Origin: Actinomycetota bacterium
Lineage (GTDB): Bacteria; Actinomycetota; Acidimicrobiia; Acidimicrobiales; CADCSY01
Reading direction: 5' to 3'
DNA length: 7,590 bases
NCBI GenBank assembly: GCA_019348335.1
Contig: JAHWJR010000019.1
Location: 1 to 7,590, forward strand
Shown: in pieces, positions 4,761 through 7,590 of the stretch
Layout: each line of letters opens with the position of its first letter
Position numbering within the stretch: position 1 is the first letter of the stretch
Position numbers and translations under genes: made by a program
Notes under the pieces: generated by a model
The model's database searches: none
Told to the model about the DNA's origin: nothing
What the model saw: the letters and a program-made list of their open reading frames with translations, nothing else

Positions 4761-6389
4761 TCAGCGCGACGTGCTCGCCCTCCGGTGCTCGGCCCGGCGC
4801 TCGGCCTCGAGGCGCTCGAGCTCCGGCTCGCTGTGGTCGACGAAGCGCATCATGTCGGCCACGGCCCGGTGACCGGCCTGCTCGGCGATGAGCCGGTGCA
4901 TCTCCTGGCACACCCGCCGGTAGGCGGGATGGCCCTGGGGGGTGGTGCGCAGCTCCAGCATGTGCATCGCCTCCCGGGCGTTGAGCTGCATCGAGAACCG
5001 CACCCGGTAGGCGAGGCACACGGCGTAGGCGGCCTGCCGGGGGAATTCCTCGGCCAGGGCGTCGTGCAGGGCGGCGGAGCGCTCCATCGCCTCGGCGAAG
5101 GGCTCGCCCGCCCCCGCCTCCACCACCGCCTCGGGCACGACGTACCCGTGCCGGGGGGTGAGGGGCTGCCACTCGATGGTGAGCATCCGGTGACGCTGGA
5201 GGTCGCGAAAGGCTCCGTAGTCGGCGCACACGTCGAAGCGGTAGCCGATGCGCTCCAGCGCCCGTCCCGGCCGGTGGCGGCGGTTGCCCCGCTCCCCTGT
5301 GTAAGCCGCCACCACCGCCGCCCGGTCGTCGGCGCCGAGACGCCGGACCCGCTCGAGCACCTCGGTCTCGGGCCGGTCGACGTGGGGGTAGAGCATGGCG
5401 GCCAGGAGCTTGTCCTCGGCGTCCGGGTCGAAGTCGACCAGGGTCACCTCGGGGGACGACTCCGGTTCGGGCTCCACGCCGGCGAAGAGCTTGGCCGCCA
5501 CCTCGGCGGTGTCGTCCCGGGTCTCCCGGAGGTAGTCGGACCATGCACCGCCCCGGTCGGGGAGGTCGACCCGGGTGAGGAACGAGGGGATGACCTTGCG
5601 CAGCTCGGCAAGCATGAGCTCGGCGTAGCGGCGGGCCTCGGGCAGGGGCGAGGACCGCATGCGCAGCAGCAGCGCCTCGTAGGCCTGGCCGGTGCCGTAG
5701 ATGCCCACGTTGGACAGCGAGGCGGCGGGCAGGATCCCGCGCACGGCGTCGAGGGCCTTGGCCCGGGTCGACTGGTGGTGGACGAAGTCGGAGTCGCCGG
5801 GCTGCTTCGGGTAGCGCTGGCGGCACCAGTCCTGCACCACCGGGACCAGGCCGGCGTAGGTGTCGAACAGCCGGTCCATGTCGCCGACGTAGCGGGTCCC
5901 GAGCGCCGAGGCCAGCAACTGGGGGTCGCGGTGGTAGCGGTAGCGGCCGCCGAGGCGTGCGTCGTAGGAGATGTAGCGGGTGGACTGCTCGAGGTACGAC
6001 ATGAGCCGTCCCCGCTCCAGCACCTTGGTGAGCAGGTTGGACGCCTGCTCGCAGGCCAGATGGACACCACCGAGCTGAGCCACCGAGTCGTCGCCGTACT
6101 CGAAGAACACCCGGTCGTAGAGCCGCTCGGCCCGCTCCAACCCGACGGTGGCGTCGACGGCGGCGTCGCCCTCGATGTCGAGGTCGTCCACGAACTCGTC
6201 GAGGAACAGCCGCCGCAGGCTCTTGTGGGTGCGGCTGTAGCGGGCGAACAGGGCGCCCTTGACCACCTCGGGGAGGTTCACCAGAGCGAACACCGGGCCC
6301 TCGACGTTGGTGACGTAGCGCCGGAGCACGTCGGCCTCCTCGTCGGTGAACTCCTCACTGACGTAGGGGGCGGTCACGGCAACCGGCAC
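4761..6389 (-). CDS. Tandem ThyX-like protein (FAD-dependent thymidylate synthase family)
   Basis: A 542-residue protein, about twice the length of a ThyX subunit, with two ThyX-like halves. The N-terminal half (~34-275) has YGDDSVAQLGGVHLACEQAS, then R126-GRLMSYLEQSTRY139, which follows the ThyX signature RHRxxSxNExSxRY with His to Gly and Asn to Leu. It also has the later ThyX pattern RGILP (217-221) and an ALLLRMRSS helix. The C-terminal half (~375-520) has R399-H400-R401-MLTIEWQPLTPRHGY, keeping RHR but losing the SxNExSxRY part. It ends with NAREAMHMLELR, a ThyX-like core helix. ThyX makes dTMP from dUMP with FAD, NADPH and methylene-tetrahydrofolate at subunit interfaces. Activity of this long form is not assured. 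The start is uncertain: GTG at 6389 is chosen because TAGGAT lies exactly 7 nt before it (leaderless); GTG at 6395 or 6377 are alternatives. Sequence further upstream to 6545 overlaps the divergent gene and looks non-coding. Confidence 0.85.
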   Translation of the reverse strand: MPVAVTAPYVSEEFTDEEADVLRRYVTNVEGPVFALVNLPEVVKGALFARYSRTHKSLRRLFLDEFVDDLDIEGDAAVDATVGLERAERLYDRVFFEYGDDSVAQLGGVHLACEQASNLLTKVLERGRLMSYLEQSTRYISYDARLGGRYRYHRDPQLLASALGTRYVGDMDRLFDTYAGLVPVVQDWCRQRYPKQPGDSDFVHHQSTRAKALDAVRGILPAASLSNVGIYGTGQAYEALLLRMRSSPLPEARRYAELMLAELRKVIPSFLTRVDLPDRGGAWSDYLRETRDDTAEVAAKLFAGVEPEPESSPEVTLVDFDPDAEDKLLAAMLYPHVDRPETEVLERVRRLGADDRAAVVAAYTGERGNRRHRPGRALERIGYRFDVCADYGAFRDLQRHRMLTIEWQPLTPRHGYVVPEAVVEAGAGEPFAEAMERSAALHDALAEEFPRQAAYAVCLAYRVRFSMQLNAREAMHMLELRTTPQGHPAYRRVCQEMHRLIAEQAGHRAVADMMRFVDHSEPELERLEAERRAEHRRASTSR

Positions 6390-6396
6390 GGGCACG

Positions 6397-6402
6397 ATCC
6401 TA
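6397..6402 (-). promoter_or_regulatory. Candidate -10 for a leaderless ThyX-like transcript
   Basis: On minus this reads TAGGAT (TANNNT). Seven nucleotides separate it from the GTG at 6389, the spacing expected between an actinobacterial -10 and a transcription start. There is no Shine-Dalgarno sequence at proper distance other than AGGA within the same element. No clear -35 is visible. Confidence 0.45.
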
Positions 6403-6481
6403 CGGCGGGACCCCACCGGGCACGGGGATGGCGCCGCCCCCGGCGCGCCGGCTCCCCCGGTGGCGCAGGTGCCGGCGGTCG

Positions 6482-6487
6482 TAGCCT
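6482..6487 (+). promoter_or_regulatory. Candidate -10 for a leaderless DUF72 transcript
   Basis: TAGCCT matches TANNNT and lies 8 nt before the ATG at 6496 (5 nt before the GTG at 6493). The DUF72 gene has no recognisable Shine-Dalgarno sequence upstream of either codon, which fits a leaderless mRNA. No -35 is evident. Confidence 0.4.
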
Positions 6488-6495
6488 CGGCGGTG

Positions 6496-7413
6496 ATGGG
6501 CATCGCCGTCGGCACCTCGTCGTGGACCGACCCGACCCTCACCAAGGAGTCGGACTTCTACCCCCGCAGGTCGATGAGCGCCGAGGAGCGCCTGCGCCAC
6601 TACGCGTCGATCTTCCCCGCGGTGGAGGTCGACGGCACCTACTACGCCCCGCCGACGGCCCGGACGGCCCAGCTGTGGGCCGAGCGCACGCCCGCCGGCT
6701 TCCGCATGAACGTCAAGGCCTACGCCTTGTTCACCCAGCACCCGACCCGCCCGAGCACGCTCTGGGAGGACGTGCACGACGACCTGCCCGACGAGCACCG
6801 GGACAAGCGCTCGACCTACCTGGCCCACCTGCCCGACCCCGCCGTCGACCGGGCGTGGGAACACTTCCGCGCCGCCCTGGAGCCCCTGCAGGCCGCCGGC
6901 AAGCTGGCCGCCGTGGTGTTCCAGTTCCCCCCGTGGTTCACCGCCCGGCGGGACAACCGGGCCTACCTGGCCGAGCTGGCCCACCGCCTGCCCGGGCACC
7001 AGCTCGCCGTGGAGTTCCGCCACCGCAGCTGGCTCGACGGCGACGACGACCGGAGGCGGACCCTCCGCCTGCTCGAGGAGCACGGGCTGGCGTTCGTCTG
7101 CGTGGACGGGCCCCAGGGCTTCGACAGCTCGGTCCCCCCGCTGGTCGCCGCCACCGCCGACCTGGCCATCGTGCGCTTCCACGGCCACAACCGGGAGACG
7201 TGGGAGGCCAAGGGGATCAGCGCGGCCGAGCGGTTCCGCTACCTCTACTCCGAGGACGAGCTGGCAGCCTGGGTGGAGCCCATCCGTGGCCTGGCCGGCG
7301 CCACCAGCGAAACCCACGCCCTCATGAACAACTGCTACCGGGACTACGGCGTGCGCAACGCCCGCCAGCTCGGCCAGCTCCTCGGCGAGGGCCTCCAAGC
7401 CGGCGCCGCCTGA
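6496..7413 (+). CDS. DUF72 (YecE-like) family protein
   Basis: A 305-residue protein of the DUF72 family, a TIM-barrel-like fold of unknown biochemical role. Family landmarks appear in order: GTSSWTDPTL near the start (6-15), DFYP (20-23), the strand and tyrosine motif FPAVEVDGTYYAPP (40-53), FRMNVKAYALFTQH (69-82), VVFQFPPWF (140-148), AVEFRHRSWL (171-180), VRFHGHNRETW (226-236) and MNNCYRDYGVRNARQL near the end (277-292). These look intact, so the gene is probably functional. The ATG at 6496 is preferred because the first strand (GIAVGTSSW) begins there. In-frame GTG at 6493 and ATG at 6460 are alternatives, but the residues they add are not family-like. It is transcribed divergently from the ThyX-like gene; both probable starts follow TANNNT elements, so the two may share a control region. 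Confidence 0.93.
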   Translation: MGIAVGTSSWTDPTLTKESDFYPRRSMSAEERLRHYASIFPAVEVDGTYYAPPTARTAQLWAERTPAGFRMNVKAYALFTQHPTRPSTLWEDVHDDLPDEHRDKRSTYLAHLPDPAVDRAWEHFRAALEPLQAAGKLAAVVFQFPPWFTARRDNRAYLAELAHRLPGHQLAVEFRHRSWLDGDDDRRRTLRLLEEHGLAFVCVDGPQGFDSSVPPLVAATADLAIVRFHGHNRETWEAKGISAAERFRYLYSEDELAAWVEPIRGLAGATSETHALMNNCYRDYGVRNARQLGQLLGEGLQAGAA

Positions 7414-7475
7414 CCCCAATCGTTCTTTGTCGGATGAACCACCGTGGCGGTGGCCCAGCCGACAAAGAACGGGGG
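7414..7475. terminator. Long hairpin between convergent DUF72 and DUF2695-like genes
   Basis: A perfect 13-bp inverted repeat, CGTTCTTTGTCGG (7421-7433) and CCGACAAAGAACG (7459-7471), is flanked by CCCC (7414-7417) and GGGG (7472-7475) that can extend it across a 3-nt bulge. Inside, CCACCG-TGG-CGGTGG (7439-7453) forms a second hairpin. It begins right after the DUF72 stop. No T-run follows on either side, so it is not a textbook intrinsic terminator, but its place between two convergent genes suits a bidirectional one. Confidence 0.55.
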
Positions 7476-7501
7476 CAGCCGCCCGCCATCGTCTTTCGTT
7501 C

Positions 7502-7590
7502 CTACTGCTGGCGTCGGTGCGGCGTGCGAACCGGCTCGAACACCTCTTCCGGGTGCACGTTCAGAACGACCTCGCAATCGCAGTAGCCGC
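7502..7590 (-). CDS. C-terminal end of a probable DUF2695 protein (partial)
   Basis: Reading minus from the right edge, 28 codons are open before TAG (7504-7502): GYCDCEVVLNVHPEEVFEPV, then RTPHRRQQ. The string GYCDCEVVLNV resembles the CDCEVLxNV end of DUF2695 family proteins, small proteins of unknown function. The two close cysteines are typical of that motif. The start and most of the protein lie beyond the window. The call rests on a short match recalled from memory, so the family name is tentative; that this is the real frame here is fairly likely. It converges with the DUF72 gene across the hairpin at 7414-7475. Confidence 0.55.
   Translation of the reverse strand, partial: GYCDCEVVLNVHPEEVFEPVRTPHRRQQ

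Noticed and set aside
4228..5826. A 532-codon open frame on minus, rich in Arg, Pro and Gly
   Set aside because: It overlaps the ThyX-like and transglycosylase genes in another frame; the composition is that of a GC-rich shadow.
6390..6545. N-terminal extension of the ThyX-like frame
   Set aside because: It would overlap the DUF72 start and the TAGGAT element, and the encoded Ala/Gly/Pro/Thr-rich sequence looks non-coding.
6400..7419. A 339-codon minus frame antisense to the DUF72 gene
   Set aside because: The DUF72 frame carries a full series of family motifs; the antisense frame is a Val/Gly-rich shadow.
7344..7577. A 77-codon minus frame at the right edge
   Set aside because: It runs across the hairpin and into the end of the DUF72 gene; another minus frame there ends with a recognisable CDCEV motif before the hairpin.
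4785..7586. A 933-codon open frame on plus
   Set aside because: It runs antisense to the ThyX-like gene and then out of frame through the DUF72 gene, both of which have clear family motifs. Long spurious frames are expected in DNA this GC-rich.

Overview
The window is very GC-rich DNA with GTG starts, dense gene packing and several actinobacterial protein families (DUF4193, a YtxH/BON-type protein, a LysM lytic transglycosylase with the YYQG ending). A high-GC actinobacterium is the best reading. The tandem ThyX-like protein and overall style fit Acidimicrobiia or a related deep lineage, but that placement is inference. Most content is ordinary core or housekeeping sequence. I see no transposase, phage gene, CRISPR array, tRNA or rRNA.

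Layout. Positions 3-728 (+) hold the C-terminal part of an unrecognised protein ending in a long Pro/Ala tail. It converges on a minus-strand group that reads right to left: an uncharacterised two-part protein (2761-2204), a GNAT acetyltransferase (2203-1715), a Nudix hydrolase (1704-1297) and, 73 nt further on, a BON-domain protein (1223-741). The first three are packed tightly enough to be one operon; the stop TAG of the first directly abuts the in-frame GTG of the second. Upstream of them, also on minus, is an unusually acidic DUF4193 zinc-ribbon protein (3331-2831). A 436-nt gene-free stretch (3332-3767) follows. It can fold into a long two-stem structure with a central bubble and may hold an undescribed RNA. 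Next come a secreted two-LysM lytic transglycosylase (4664-3768) and a 542-residue double-domain ThyX-like protein (6389-4761), both on minus. A DUF72/YecE protein (6496-7413, +) is divergent from the ThyX-like gene. At the right edge the last 28 codons of a probable DUF2695 protein enter on minus (7590-7502), and a long hairpin separates it from the convergent DUF72 gene.

How the genes relate. There is no obvious single pathway. The ThyX-like/DUF72 pair shares a divergent control region in which both genes have a TANNNT element about 7 nt before the probable start codon, which suggests leaderless transcripts. The GNAT-Nudix genes look like a small-molecule modification/clean-up operon of unknown substrate. 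The most interesting points are the ThyX-like protein, whose signature motif has decayed in complementary ways in its two halves, and the structured intergenic element at 3471-3622.
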